Assembly (NCBI RefSeq): GCF_009646095.1
Contig: NZ_CP045725.1
Location: 1,736,001 to 1,800,000, forward strand
Direction: 5' to 3'
Source: Raineyella fluvialis
GTDB lineage: Bacteria; Actinomycetota; Actinomycetes; Propionibacteriales; Propionibacteriaceae
Length of the DNA stretch: 64,000 bases
Of this stretch, positions 9,757 through 18,648 are shown one piece after another; within the stretch, counting starts at the first letter, position 1; each line of letters begins with the position of its first letter. The position numbers and the translations under genes were made by a program. The notes under the pieces were generated by a model. It did no database searches and had not been told where the DNA came from. It worked only from the letters and a program-made list of their open reading frames with translations.

Positions 9757-10452
9757 ATGAGGGAGTTCACGGCCGGGCTGTTCACCCGGCGGGTGACCGT
9801 TGATCCGTGGGAGCGGGCGGTGACGCACCGTGACGGTGTGATCGGCGAGGAGCTCGGCCCGGGACGCTACCGGCTGCCGCGACGCACCAGGGCGATGATC
9901 CTCGACCTTCGTTCACGCCAACTGGTGGTGAACGCTCAGGAGATCCTGACGGCCGACGCCGTCAGCGTTCGGGTCAGCGCTGTCGCGGAGGTAAGCGTCT
10001 CCGACGCGAGCGTTGCGGTGACCGAGTCCCCCGACTGCGACGCGGTGCTGTACCAGGCGATCCAGATGGCGTTGCGGGAGGCGATCACCACGCGCACACT
10101 GGCCGAGGTCCTCGCCGATCGTGCCGCGATCTCGTTGACACTACTCACCCCGGCGCAGTCCGCCGCCACGCGTGTCGGACTGGACGTGTCAATGGTGGCC
10201 GTACGTGACCTGACGGTGAACCAGGATGCCCGCGCGGTGCTGGCGGAGGTGGCCCTGGAGGCGCAACGGTCCAAGGCCGTCCTGGAACGGGCGCGCTCCG
10301 AGGTCGCTGCGACACGTGCCATGGCGAACGCTGCCCGGATCCTGGCCGACAACCCGGCCCTGCTCCAGCTTCGGATGGCCCAGTCCCCCGGTGCCACCGT
10401 CGTGGTCAACACCGGGATCGCGCAGCCGGTGAACGCCGTGAAGGCCAACTGA
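9757..10452 (+). CDS. SPFH/Band 7 domain protein
   Basis: A 231-residue protein. ATG 9757 is chosen because homology-like sequence starts there and an AGG-rich stretch precedes it; an open frame continues upstream to 9418 without recognisable features. The order is an SPFH-like start (VTVDPWERAVTHRDGVIGEELGPGRYRL), the conserved LDLRSRQLVVNAQEILTADAVSVRVS region, and a helical C-terminal part (VALEAQRSKAVLERARSEV) typical of stomatin/slipin-like proteins. No N-terminal membrane helix is visible, unlike classical stomatins. SPFH proteins scaffold membrane microdomains. Its neighbours do not point to a specific partner. Confidence 0.8.
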   Translation: MREFTAGLFTRRVTVDPWERAVTHRDGVIGEELGPGRYRLPRRTRAMILDLRSRQLVVNAQEILTADAVSVRVSAVAEVSVSDASVAVTESPDCDAVLYQAIQMALREAITTRTLAEVLADRAAISLTLLTPAQSAATRVGLDVSMVAVRDLTVNQDARAVLAEVALEAQRSKAVLERARSEVAATRAMANAARILADNPALLQLRMAQSPGATVVVNTGIAQPVNAVKAN

Positions 10453-10523
10453 CAGGCGCATCGGGCCGCTCCGGCTGGTGAGCGGGGTTCGTCTGCGCTC
10501 GAGCAGCCGTCTTCACCGACTGT

Positions 10524-11339
10524 TCAGGAATGGTGGGATGCGACCGTGAGGTCCGATCCCTGGAGGGGCGTACCAGATCCTGGCGCCTCTTGCGTCGCCC
10601 CACAGTCGGGACCCAAGGGCGGGGACTGCGCCAGCTCGTTCAGTTGCTGGGCACGTTCCCTGAGTCGTCGGTCACGTTCGGCGACCTCCGGGCCGAACGT
10701 GACAAGGAGTTGTTCGTACTGAGGGTCACCACGGTCCGAGTCCCCTGGTTGGGTGCTGGTATCGGTTGTTGCGGGATCATGACCTTTGGACGGCGGGAGA
10801 TCCCAGTACTGGAGCCATTTCGGGACAGTGGGTCGACCGTGTCGGTCATCTCGAGGGACCCCTTCGGCGTACGGCCAACAATTCGGCTCATAGGGCCGCC
10901 GATAGGAGATGTCGAGGGGAACTCCGGCCCACAGTGATATGTCCATCGAGTGCCGCAGGACGCGCGATTCCGGATCTCTTGCGGCCCGCGGTGAGCCGTG
11001 CAGGCTGTCGATCATGACGTCGTGGCCGTCGTCGATCTGGATGAACGCATGGAACCACCGGGAGCGGGCGCCCGCGAGTTCGGCGACCGTGACCTTCCGC
11101 ACCCTCTCACGCTCGACCGTATGGAAAATGGCGTACCGCACATGGTCCTCCGCCAGAACCACCGAGGCATTCGCGATCGACACCAGGATGCAGGAGGCGC
11201 TGAAGACCGCGATGGGAAGGAAGATCAGGCCGATCCCAGCGGTCGCCGCGATACCGAACGAGAGATAGAGGGTGAACAACAGGGTCGTCCAGAACGGAAC
11301 GACGAGGAGGACCCTCCTGCCCCTCCAGGTGAACTCCAT
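10524..11339 (-). CDS. Hypothetical membrane protein
   Basis: A 271-residue protein starting at ATG 11339, preceded on its strand by GGAAGGTCGGGG. Two adjacent hydrophobic segments occur in the first 60 residues (LLVVPFWTTLLFTLYLSFGI and GIGLIFLPIAVFSASCILVS), followed by a cytoplasmic-like domain with VVLAEDHVRYAIFHTVERER, which resembles the PH-like domains of small membrane proteins. The C-terminus is charged and probably disordered. I do not recognise a specific family. The gene shares its orientation with the downstream and upstream minus-strand genes but is separated from the glycosyltransferase by about 145 bp. Confidence 0.65.
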   Translation of the reverse strand: MEFTWRGRRVLLVVPFWTTLLFTLYLSFGIAATAGIGLIFLPIAVFSASCILVSIANASVVLAEDHVRYAIFHTVERERVRKVTVAELAGARSRWFHAFIQIDDGHDVMIDSLHGSPRAARDPESRVLRHSMDISLWAGVPLDISYRRPYEPNCWPYAEGVPRDDRHGRPTVPKWLQYWDLPPSKGHDPATTDTSTQPGDSDRGDPQYEQLLVTFGPEVAERDRRLRERAQQLNELAQSPPLGPDCGATQEAPGSGTPLQGSDLTVASHHS

Positions 11340-11484
11340 CCCCGACCTTCCCGCTCGAGCACATGTTGCGGGGTCCGTAGCAGACCCCGTGGGACAGATC
11401 GTAGGAGCGGCCGGTCGCGCCGTGTGGTGATTCGGGTGTTCGGCACGTGGGTGTTCCAAGAGTGGGCGGGTCCGGCGGGAGGCC

Positions 11485-13152
11485 CTACGACCGCTGGAAC
11501 AGCACGAGGATGCCGTCGGACGCCGTGCGGTGCAGCACCTCATGGAAGCCGGCGGCCTCGAGCGCGGCCCGATCCTCGTCCGGGATGCGGAAGCCGACGT
11601 ACCAGACCCGGTCGGTGCCGGCGAGTTCGGTCGTTGCGGCGGAGACCGGGACGATCGTGTCCCACAGTTGGTCGGTCTCGCGGTACTCCCGGATCGTGTT
11701 GATCTGGCGCAATCCGGCCATGGCCGTCGGCTGCGTGTGCACCAGGCCCAGGGTCATCGGGTCGTCGACGGCCAGGCCATCGCCGGGCTGCTTGTGCTCG
11801 GCGATGTAGTGGCCGAAGTCCGCCCAGGACGCCGACTTCGCGCCCACCCAGTGGTAGCTGCGCCAGGCCCGGGAGGTCGCCCCGCCCCATGCCAGCAGGA
11901 GCACCACGGCCACGGCCAGAGCAGCTCCGCGGCGGCTCCGCAGCCGGAAGGTCGGGTCAGCCGCTGGGTGGCCAGTCGCATCGGCCGTGGCCGGGCGCGT
12001 GCCACGGGACCGGACCCGCGTGGTCCCATGGGCGACCAGCCCGGCCGCGGCACTGATCGCGGTCGCGATGAGCAGGGCGACGGCGGGGTCGGACATGGCG
12101 AGGTAGCGGGCGACGTACATCGGCGCGGTCACGTACGACCCGAGGACCAGCAGCAGCGTGGGCAGGACCAGCCAGCCCGTCACCAGCACCGCCTGGCCCA
12201 GCGCGTCGCGGTCCCAGCCGCCCCCGGAGCCGGTCCCGCCGGTCGCCATCGTTCCGTCCCCGCTCGGAGGGCGGACCCTGCCGGCCCGCCGGGTCTCCAC
12301 GGCGAGCGTGGCCAGGCCACCCAGCAGGAGGACCCAGGCAAGCGCGTTCGTGATCAGTGACAGGGGCATCCAGTTGGCGGCGAAGAACTGGTAGGTGAAC
12401 GGCGCTTTCAGGTCCGGCGCCTGGATCCAGGACACCTGGCTGCTCTGCGCCCGCCCGACCAGCACCAGAGGGATCGCCGCCGCACCCGCCACGACCGTGC
12501 CCCCCGCCCAGCGGAGCCGGGCCCGCCGGGTCATCGGCAGCGCCGCGACCACGAACGGCAGCACCACGAAGCACAGCACGGCGAACAGGAACACGTACGC
12601 CGTCAGCACCACCAATAGCGTGTAGCCGACCCACCAGCCCCAGGTGTCCCGGCGGGCCGCGGCGAGGAAGACCAGCAGCGTGGCGACGACCAGGGCGGTC
12701 ATCAGGGCGTACGACCGGGCCTCGGTGCTGGTCCACATCACCCGCGGAATGACGGTGAACGCCAGCCCGGCCATCACTCCGGTCGGCAGGTCGCGCACTT
12801 CGCGGCCGAGGAGCACCAACAACCCGGCGGTGACGCCCACGGAGACCACGGACACGTACCTGTCAGCCGTCACGGTCGCACCGAACACCAGTTGCCAGTA
12901 GTGCATCAGTAGGTAGTAGACCGCGTGCACGGCGTCGACGTGGCGGACCACCGTGAAGATCTCGGCCGGCGGGCGCCCGGCCGTCATCAGCGTCGCGGCC
13001 TCGTCCCGCCACGGGATCGGCCTGCCGACGCGGAACGCCGAGAACAGCCCGGACACCAGGGCAACGGCCAGGGCGCTCCACACGGCGGCGCGGCGGGAGT
13101 CAAGCGGCACCGCGATGCGCGGGGAATCGCGGGATGTCATCGGCCGAGGCAT
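11485..13152 (-). CDS. GT-C type glycosyltransferase (mannosyltransferase-like, GT39/PMT superfamily)
   Basis: A 555-residue polytopic membrane protein. After the first membrane segment comes PIPWRDEAATLMTAGR; the Asp-Glu pair in the first extracellular loop is the usual catalytic/metal site of polyprenyl-phosphate-sugar-dependent GT-C enzymes. About ten further hydrophobic helices follow (for example GYTLLVVLTAYVFLFAVLCF) and then a soluble C-terminal domain with GKxxE-like hydrophilic sequence and IREYRETDQLWDTIV. It would transfer a lipid-linked sugar at the outer face of the membrane. It lies next to a pseudaminic-type sugar cluster, which suggests a role in surface glycan assembly or protein glycosylation; donor and acceptor cannot be told. 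Confidence 0.82.
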   Translation of the reverse strand: MPRPMTSRDSPRIAVPLDSRRAAVWSALAVALVSGLFSAFRVGRPIPWRDEAATLMTAGRPPAEIFTVVRHVDAVHAVYYLLMHYWQLVFGATVTADRYVSVVSVGVTAGLLVLLGREVRDLPTGVMAGLAFTVIPRVMWTSTEARSYALMTALVVATLLVFLAAARRDTWGWWVGYTLLVVLTAYVFLFAVLCFVVLPFVVAALPMTRRARLRWAGGTVVAGAAAIPLVLVGRAQSSQVSWIQAPDLKAPFTYQFFAANWMPLSLITNALAWVLLLGGLATLAVETRRAGRVRPPSGDGTMATGGTGSGGGWDRDALGQAVLVTGWLVLPTLLLVLGSYVTAPMYVARYLAMSDPAVALLIATAISAAAGLVAHGTTRVRSRGTRPATADATGHPAADPTFRLRSRRGAALAVAVVLLLAWGGATSRAWRSYHWVGAKSASWADFGHYIAEHKQPGDGLAVDDPMTLGLVHTQPTAMAGLRQINTIREYRETDQLWDTIVPVSAATTELAGTDRVWYVGFRIPDEDRAALEAAGFHEVLHRTASDGILVLFQRS

Positions 13153-13328
13153 GGCCCGATCCTCTCAGGTGCTGATGTACTGATGCGGGGAGCGTACGTC
13201 GCTGGACCGACCCGCAGGGTCGAGCCGCAGGGTCGAGCCGATCGTCGAGGGCGGACCGTCCCGGGTGCCTGTTGGTGGCGTTGTATAGGGCAAACCTATG
13301 ACCGTTTTATGGGTAACCGTCTCCCCGT

Positions 13329-13421
13329 GGGCAGGACCCCGTGGGGCAGGACCCCGTGGGGCAGGACCCCGTCGGCCAGGATCAGGACAGCCAGGATCAG
13401 GACGGCCAGGATCAGGACGGG
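13329..13421. repeat. 15-bp tandem repeats, two related families
   Basis: Three near-perfect copies of GGCAGGACCCCGTGG are followed by three of CCAGGATCAGGACGG, together about 93 bp. They lie between the end of pseC and the start of the glycosyltransferase gene, in the 3' untranslated region of pseC. Because the unit is 15 bp, every frame reads as a pentapeptide repeat, but no start or homology supports a gene. Similar 15-bp repeats occur inside two genes of this window. Confidence 0.75.
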
Positions 13422-13422
13422 C

Positions 13423-14550
13423 TCAGGCCCCGAGGATCTCTCGCAGTGTCCCGATCACCCGGTCCTGCTCGGCGAACGACAGGGCCGCGAACGTCGGCAG
13501 CGAGATCTCCTCGCGGTAGAACTGCTCCGCGTTCGGGCACATCCCCTGTCGATACCCGAGGTCCTCGAAGACCGGATGCCAGTAGACGGGGATGTAGTTC
13601 ACCTGGACCCCGATGCCGGCCTCGCGCAGCTTCTCGAAGACCTCCCGGCGGCGTCCTCCGAGGACGCGCACCGGGTAGAGGTGCCAGGTCGGGTCGGCCC
13701 AGGGCCGTACGGTCGGCAGGCGCAGCTCGTCGACGTCGGCGAGCGCCTCCTGGTAGCGCGCGAACAGCGCCGCCCGCCGGGCCTTGAAGTCATCCAGCTT
13801 GCCCAGTTGGCTCAGCCCCAGCGCCGCGTGGACGTCGGAGAGGCGGTAGTTCAGGCCGATCGCCGGCACCTCGTACCACCAGGCGCCCTCGTCGGGGTGC
13901 CGGTAGGTCGAGCGGTCCCGGGAGACCCCTATCGTGTGGAACTCATTGGCCCGCACCGCCAGCGCGTCGTCATCGGTGAGGACGGCGCCACCCTCGGCGG
14001 TGGTCATGTTCTTGGTCGGGAAGAACGAGTAGGTAGTGAGATCGGCGAGCGACCCGATCGGACGGCCCTTGTACGTCGACCCGATGGAGTGGGCCGCGTC
14101 CTCGACGGTGAGCGCGCCGATCCGGTGCGCGATGGCACTCAGTCGGTCCATGTCCACCGGTTGGCCGGCGTAGTCGACCCCGGCGATCACCTTCGTCCGC
14201 GACGAGACGACGGCGTCGACCGCCTCGGGGTCGAGGTTGCCGGTGTCCTCCTCGATGTCGGCGAAGACCACGGTCGCGCCGTGGTGCATCGCCCCGGAGG
14301 CGGTCGCGACGTACGTCATCGGGGTGGTGATCACCTCGTCGCCCGGCCCCACCCCGGCGGCGGCGTACGCGATGTGCAGCGCGGCGGTGCCGGAGGTGCA
14401 GCTGATCGCGTGCTTCGCCCCGCCGCGAGCGGCGATGGCGTGCTCGAAGTCACGGACCCACGGGCCCGTGGTCAGCCAGTCGGAGGTGAGGACCTCGGCG
14501 ACCGCCGCGACGTCCGCCTCGTCGATCCACTGGCGCCCGTACGGCAGCAT
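13423..14550 (-). CDS. pseC: UDP-4-amino-4,6-dideoxy-N-acetyl-L-altrosamine transaminase (DegT/DnrJ/EryC1 family)
   Basis: A 375-residue PLP-dependent aminotransferase. It begins LPYGRQWIDEADVAAV and has SCTSGTAALHIAY (phosphate-binding), VEDAAHSIGS (Asp that contacts PLP) and FFPTKNMTTAEGG with the Schiff-base Lys. In the pseudaminic acid pathway PseC aminates the 4-keto sugar made by PseB. The gene directly follows pseB on the same strand (4-bp gap), which supports this over other DegT roles such as legionaminic acid or perosamine synthesis. The length is normal and the frame intact. Confidence 0.88.
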   Translation of the reverse strand: MLPYGRQWIDEADVAAVAEVLTSDWLTTGPWVRDFEHAIAARGGAKHAISCTSGTAALHIAYAAAGVGPGDEVITTPMTYVATASGAMHHGATVVFADIEEDTGNLDPEAVDAVVSSRTKVIAGVDYAGQPVDMDRLSAIAHRIGALTVEDAAHSIGSTYKGRPIGSLADLTTYSFFPTKNMTTAEGGAVLTDDDALAVRANEFHTIGVSRDRSTYRHPDEGAWWYEVPAIGLNYRLSDVHAALGLSQLGKLDDFKARRAALFARYQEALADVDELRLPTVRPWADPTWHLYPVRVLGGRRREVFEKLREAGIGVQVNYIPVYWHPVFEDLGYRQGMCPNAEQFYREEISLPTFAALSFAEQDRVIGTLREILGA

Positions 14551-14554
14551 CGAG

Positions 14555-15538
14555 TCAGTCCTCCGGCAGCATCGCGCGGATCTCGTCCACGCTGTACCAG
14601 AGGTCGTTGGTGCCCGAGTCGAGGCGGAAGCCCTCCGGCACCGGCACCCCGTCGGCCGGCGGCTGGTAACCCCAGCTGGCCAGGTCCGGCTGCATCACGT
14701 AGCGCTCGTCGCCCAGCCGCAGCACCCGACGCCCCTCGTCGACGGAGATCATCTCCTCGTGCAGCTTCTCGCCGGGCCGCAGGCCGACATGCTCGAGCGT
14801 GGCACCGGGGACGATGGCCTCGGCCAGGTCGGTCAGCTTCATCGAGGGGATGCGCGGCACGTAGAGCTCGCCGCCGCTCATCAGTTCGAAGCTGTTGAGG
14901 ACGAAGTCGACGGCCTGCGGCAGGGTGATCCAGAACCGGGTCATCCGCTCGTCGGTGATCGGCAGCGGCTTGCCCTCGGCGCCGAGCTGGCGCCACTTCG
15001 GGATGACCGAGCCGCGGGAGGCCATCACGTTGCCGTAGCGGACCACGGCGAAGCGGGTCGGGTAGGCGGCGGCGTAGTGGTTGCCGTTGATGAAGAGCTT
15101 GTCGGCGGCCAGCTTGGTGGCGCCGTAGAGGTTGATCGGCGAGGAGGCCTTGTCGGTGGAGAGGGCCACGACCTTCTTCACCCCGGCGTCGATCGACGCC
15201 TCGATGACGTTCTGCGACCCGATCACATTGGTCTTCACGAACTCGTACGGGTTGTACTCGGCGGTGTCGACCTGCTTGTAGGCCGCGGCGTGGACGACGT
15301 GGTCGACGCCGTGCATCGCCCGGTTGAGGCGCGGCAGGTCGCGGATGTCGCCGAGGAACCAACGCAGCCGCTTGTCGTCGTTGAAGAGCTGGCGGCACTC
15401 GTACTGCTTCAGCTCGTCGCGGGAGTAGACGACGATGCGCTTCGGGTCCACGTCGTTCAGCAGCTTGGTGATGAACGCCTTGCCGAACGAGCCGGTGCCA
15501 CCGGTGATCAGGATGGACGAACCCGAAAGAATGCTCAC
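14555..15538 (-). CDS. pseB: UDP-N-acetylglucosamine 4,6-dehydratase, inverting (PseB/FlaA1 type)
   Basis: A 327-residue short-chain dehydrogenase. The start shows the NAD(P)-binding motif ITGGTGSFGKAF, then VVYSRDELKQYECRQLF, typical of PseB. HAAAYKQVDTAEYNPYEFVKTN and STDKASSPINLYGATKLAAD give the catalytic Lys in the usual TDKA/YGATK arrangement, in place of the classic YxxxK spacing. The enzyme removes water from UDP-GlcNAc and inverts C5, the first step to pseudaminic acid. It is first in the pseB-pseC operon, transcribed away from pseG. A possible terminator hairpin lies in its upstream leader. Confidence 0.9.
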   Translation of the reverse strand: MSILSGSSILITGGTGSFGKAFITKLLNDVDPKRIVVYSRDELKQYECRQLFNDDKRLRWFLGDIRDLPRLNRAMHGVDHVVHAAAYKQVDTAEYNPYEFVKTNVIGSQNVIEASIDAGVKKVVALSTDKASSPINLYGATKLAADKLFINGNHYAAAYPTRFAVVRYGNVMASRGSVIPKWRQLGAEGKPLPITDERMTRFWITLPQAVDFVLNSFELMSGGELYVPRIPSMKLTDLAEAIVPGATLEHVGLRPGEKLHEEMISVDEGRRVLRLGDERYVMQPDLASWGYQPPADGVPVPEGFRLDSGTNDLWYSVDEIRAMLPED

Positions 15539-15920
15539 GAAAGCTCCGCAGATGGTGGAGCGCCGGGCGCTCCGGGCTGATCCTGCGCGCCGTACGTAGC
15601 ACGCGCGACAGCAGGTGACTGGCGTGCCTCAGGCTAACACCCGGGGCGCCGGGCGGCATGTTCCGTCGCGTCGGCGGACCCGCGGGCCCGTCCAGGCCAG
15701 CCCCGGCGGCCCTGGATCTGGGCGTTTGTCCAAGTCAGCCCCGCATTGAGCGGCGATATTGGCTGATGGTGCAGCAAAAACAAGCCGGCCCGCGCGCTTG
15801 GGGGGTGCGCACGGGCCGACTCGGTAAAGCTACAGCCACCCTCCGGTCGGTGCAACAGTGCTTGTCAGCGTGATGTTGCTCACTCGTAGGGGCGGCTCGG
15901 GGGCTGGTTAGGGTGACCCC
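15539..15920. promoter_or_regulatory. 382-bp divergent intergenic region between pseB and pseG
   Basis: The region must hold promoters for both pseB (leftwards) and pseG (rightwards). The middle contains a strong GC-rich hairpin with a T-rich tail on the minus strand, described separately. No convincing gene is present; a short minus-strand open frame crossing the hairpin has only a TTG start and no ribosome site. Confidence 0.5.
15776..15818 (-). terminator. Hairpin with T-run on the minus strand, possible terminator or attenuator ahead of pseB
   Basis: The arms CGGCCCG (15786-15792) plus GCGC and GCGC plus CGGGCCG (15812-15818) form a 12-position stem with one mismatch around a T/G loop. 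Read on the minus strand, the stem is followed by CTTGTTTTTGCTG, a U-rich tail unusual in such GC-rich DNA. It lies about 240 bp upstream of the pseB start. It would end a short leader transcript (attenuation) or a small RNA. Confidence 0.6.
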
Positions 15921-16962
15921 ATGACGAACGGTGCCCCAGGGTCGGCCTGCGCTGCGATGGCGACCCCCGGATGGGGGTCGGGCACGTGCTACGCCAACTC
16001 GCCCTCGCTGAGGAGTTCCTCGGCCGCGGGGTCGAAGTCACGCTCCTCGGCCGGGTGGCGGGATCCCCTCTGGTCGACCGGCTGCTGAGCAGTCACGGCC
16101 TGGCGATGACGCCCGTCGGTGAGGGGGCCGCGGAGCTGCTCGGCGAGGTCCGGCGGCGCCGCCTGGACGTGGTCGTGCTCGACGGCTACCACCTGCCCAC
16201 CGATGTCGGCACCACTCTCCGGGCGGCTGGGATCCCCGTGGTGGCGGTCGTCGACGGCAGCTTCGGGCTGCACCAGGATGCCGACCTCTACGTCGACCAG
16301 AACTACGGCGCCACCCGCCCCGCCGGCGTCCCGGCCGACCGTGGATTCCTCGCCGGCATCGCGTACGCGTTGCTGCGCGACGTCGTCCGCTCGCGCCGGG
16401 GGGAGGCCGATCGGCGGGGGACCGCGACGTCGCCACGCCTGCTGGCGGTCTTCGGCGGCACCGACGCGTACGACGCGGCCCGGGTCGTCGTGCCGCTGCT
16501 GGCCGGCACCGAAGTGCCGATGGAGATCGTCGCGGTGGCCGCCCGTGCGGAGGTCGCCGCGGCGCTGGAGGCGCTTCCGCTCGCCGCCGGACAGCGGATC
16601 GAGGTGGTCCCGCCGGTGGAGGACCTGCCCGGACTGGCCGCCGGCTGCGACGGGGTGGTGAGTGCCGCGGGCACGTCGATCTGGGAGTTCTTCTGCCTCG
16701 GCCTGCCGACGGCGCTCGTCGCGGTCACCGCCAACCAGATGGTCGGCTACGACGAGGTCCTCGACGCCGGCCTGATCGCCCCCGTCGGCCTGCTCGGCGA
16801 CCTGCGCGACCTCCCGACGGCCCGCGAGACGGCGTCCGTCACGCTGCGCCGGTTCGCGGCGGACCCGGCGTGGCGGGCCGAGCTCGGCGCGCGGGGGCGG
16901 CCCTCGTCGACGGTGACGGCCGGGTGCGGGTGGCCGATGCCGTCCTCGGTCTGCTCGGCTGA
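15921..16962 (+). pseudogene. pseG: UDP-2,4-diacetamido-2,4,6-trideoxy-L-altropyranose hydrolase, broken by two single-base losses
   Basis: From ATG 15921, adding one base in the CCCC/GGG stretch at 15934-15941 gives MTNGAP, then VGLRCDGDPRMGVGHVLRQ, the conserved PseG start with its GxGH motif. The middle is open (VVVLDGYHLPTDVG, VVDGSFGLHQDADLYVDQNYG, AVFGGTDAYDAARVV, VSAAGTSIWEFFCLGLPTAL). Near the end, one base is missing from the G5 run at 16893-16897; with six G the frame ends naturally as GAALVDGDGRVRVADAVLGL with a stop at 16960. The corrected protein has 347 residues, a normal length. PseG removes UDP from the sugar nucleotide before PseI acts. Two independent losses in G/C runs suggest sequencing error as much as decay. 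Confidence 0.8.
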
Positions 16963-17012
16963 GGGTCACACCCCTGCCGTATCGTGGCGGGCACGCCGTC
17001 CAGGAGGTCCGT

Positions 17013-18644
17013 GTGCGCACCCGTGTCGTCATCCAGTCCCGCCTCAACTCCTCCCGGTTGCCGGGCAAGGCGATGATGATGATCGGCGGGATGCCCTTGA
17101 TCGAGCTCGTCGCCCGCCGCGCCTCCCGCGGCGGCCACGAGGTCGTCGTGGCGACCAGCCGCGAGGAGTACGACCAGCGGATCACCGACCACCTGACCGC
17201 GCAGGGCATCCCCGTGCTCCGCGGCCCCCTCGATGACGTCCTCGCCCGCTTCCTCGCCGCGACCGCCGACCTCGACGACACCGATCGGGTGGTCCGGCTC
17301 ACCGGTGACAACCCGGTCGTCGACGCCGACCTGGTCGACGAGCTCATCGCCGCCGTCGAGGCCTCCGCCTGGTCGTACGGCCGAATCGACCTGGCCCGGG
17401 TGCCCGAGGGGCTGGGGGTCGAGGTCTTCACCGCGGCGGATCTGCGCGAGGCGGCCGCGAAGGCCACCACGGCGTACGACCATGAGCATGTCACCCCGTG
17501 GATCCGCCGCCACCTCGGCGAGCTGCCGTACGCCCCCGAGGACGTCGACTTCGACATCGTCACCTACCGCTGCACGGTCGACTCGCTGGCCGACTACGTC
17601 CGCGTCGCCGGGCTCTTCGACCGGCACGACGACGCGGTGGGGGTCTCCTGGCGAGAGCTCGTCGCCGGCATCGCCCGTGAGGTGGAGATCAGCGGCCCGG
17701 CGCTGCCCCGGGTCGCGCGGGACGGGCTGACGCTGTCCCGGTTGCTGCTCGGCGCCTCACCGCTGGGCCGCGACACCGGCGCGATCGAGCGTCACCGCCC
17801 CGACGCCGCGGAGGCCCGCTCGATCCTCTCGGCCGCGGTCGCCCGCGGCGTCACCCACGTCGTCACGGGCCGCGACGACGGCGACTCCGAGGCGGCGGTG
17901 CGGGTCGCGTACGATCCGGCGCTGCGCCAACGGGTGGGCGTCATCACCACGCTCCACGCTCTGGACGGCGTGCCCGAGGACGCCCTGACGTACGCCGTCG
18001 AGGCGTCCCTCGAGCGGTCCTTCGCCGAACTCGGTCGGCGCCGGGCCGACGGGGTGCTGTTCGCCTCGCCGGACGACGCCCTCGCCGGCGACGGAGCCGC
18101 CTGGGCCCGGTTGCAGGCCTTCCGGGAGGAGGGGGTGGTGGGACGCGCCGGCGTGATGCTCTCCGATCCCGCCGACCTCGGCCGGATCGCGGACCTGCCC
18201 GGCCTCGGCCTGCTCGCCGTCCCGTTGTCGGTGGTCGATCGGCGCGCCGTCGGGTTCGCCGCCGATCTCGCCGGACTCGCCGCGGCCGGCGTCGTCCTCA
18301 CCGTGCACGGCGTGTTCGGCCAGGGGGTCCTCACCACCACCGGCCCGCTGAGCGCCGAAGGGATCGGCGCGGACGTCGCAGCCGAGGCGATCGCGCTGCG
18401 CGCCGCCGTCGCCGCTGCCGCGCCGGTGCTCGGCCGGAGCGACCCGGTCGACCTCTGCCTGGCGTACGCCGCCGCCCACCCCTGGGTCACCGCCGTCACC
18501 GTCGGGGTCGAGACCGCTGATCAGCTGGTCCGCGTGATGGAGCAGGCTGATGCCCCGGCCCTCTCCGACGAGGAGGTGGCGCGGCTGGAGGAGCTGATCC
18601 CCGCTGCCGGCCCGGCCCTCTGCGACCGGCTCACCCGGGCCTGA
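17013..18644 (+). CDS. SpsF-like cytidylyltransferase domain fused to an aldo/keto reductase domain
   Basis: A 543-residue protein from GTG 17013, with a strong AGGAGGT ribosome site at 17002-17008. Residues 1 to about 235 match the CMP-sugar cytidylyltransferase/SpsF family: VIQSRLNSSRLPGKAM, PVLRGPLDDVLARF and VRLTGDNPVVDADLVDELI. From about residue 240 a second domain follows (LTLSRLLLGASPLGRDTG ... VTAVTVGVETADQLVRVM) with the layout of aldo/keto reductases, though the usual catalytic Tyr/Lys/His set is not obvious. SpsF-AKR fusions occur in surface-sugar clusters. Placed after pseG, it may supply the CMP-activation step in place of a separate PseF, but this is inference. Confidence 0.8.
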   Translation: MRTRVVIQSRLNSSRLPGKAMMMIGGMPLIELVARRASRGGHEVVVATSREEYDQRITDHLTAQGIPVLRGPLDDVLARFLAATADLDDTDRVVRLTGDNPVVDADLVDELIAAVEASAWSYGRIDLARVPEGLGVEVFTAADLREAAAKATTAYDHEHVTPWIRRHLGELPYAPEDVDFDIVTYRCTVDSLADYVRVAGLFDRHDDAVGVSWRELVAGIAREVEISGPALPRVARDGLTLSRLLLGASPLGRDTGAIERHRPDAAEARSILSAAVARGVTHVVTGRDDGDSEAAVRVAYDPALRQRVGVITTLHALDGVPEDALTYAVEASLERSFAELGRRRADGVLFASPDDALAGDGAAWARLQAFREEGVVGRAGVMLSDPADLGRIADLPGLGLLAVPLSVVDRRAVGFAADLAGLAAAGVVLTVHGVFGQGVLTTTGPLSAEGIGADVAAEAIALRAAVAAAAPVLGRSDPVDLCLAYAAAHPWVTAVTVGVETADQLVRVMEQADAPALSDEEVARLEELIPAAGPALCDRLTRA

Positions 18645-18648
18645 CCCC

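Noticed and set aside
13298-13519. Small pentapeptide-repeat protein gene
   Set aside because: The repeat is 15 bp, so any frame looks repetitive; no homology beyond it, and it overlaps the pseC end.
12925-14898. 657-codon plus-strand frame across the glycosyltransferase end and pseC/pseB
   Set aside because: It crosses a repeat region and three strongly supported minus-strand genes and shows no motif.
15634-15855. Leader-peptide gene crossing the hairpin before pseB
   Set aside because: Only a TTG start, no ribosome site, and no run of regulatory codons.
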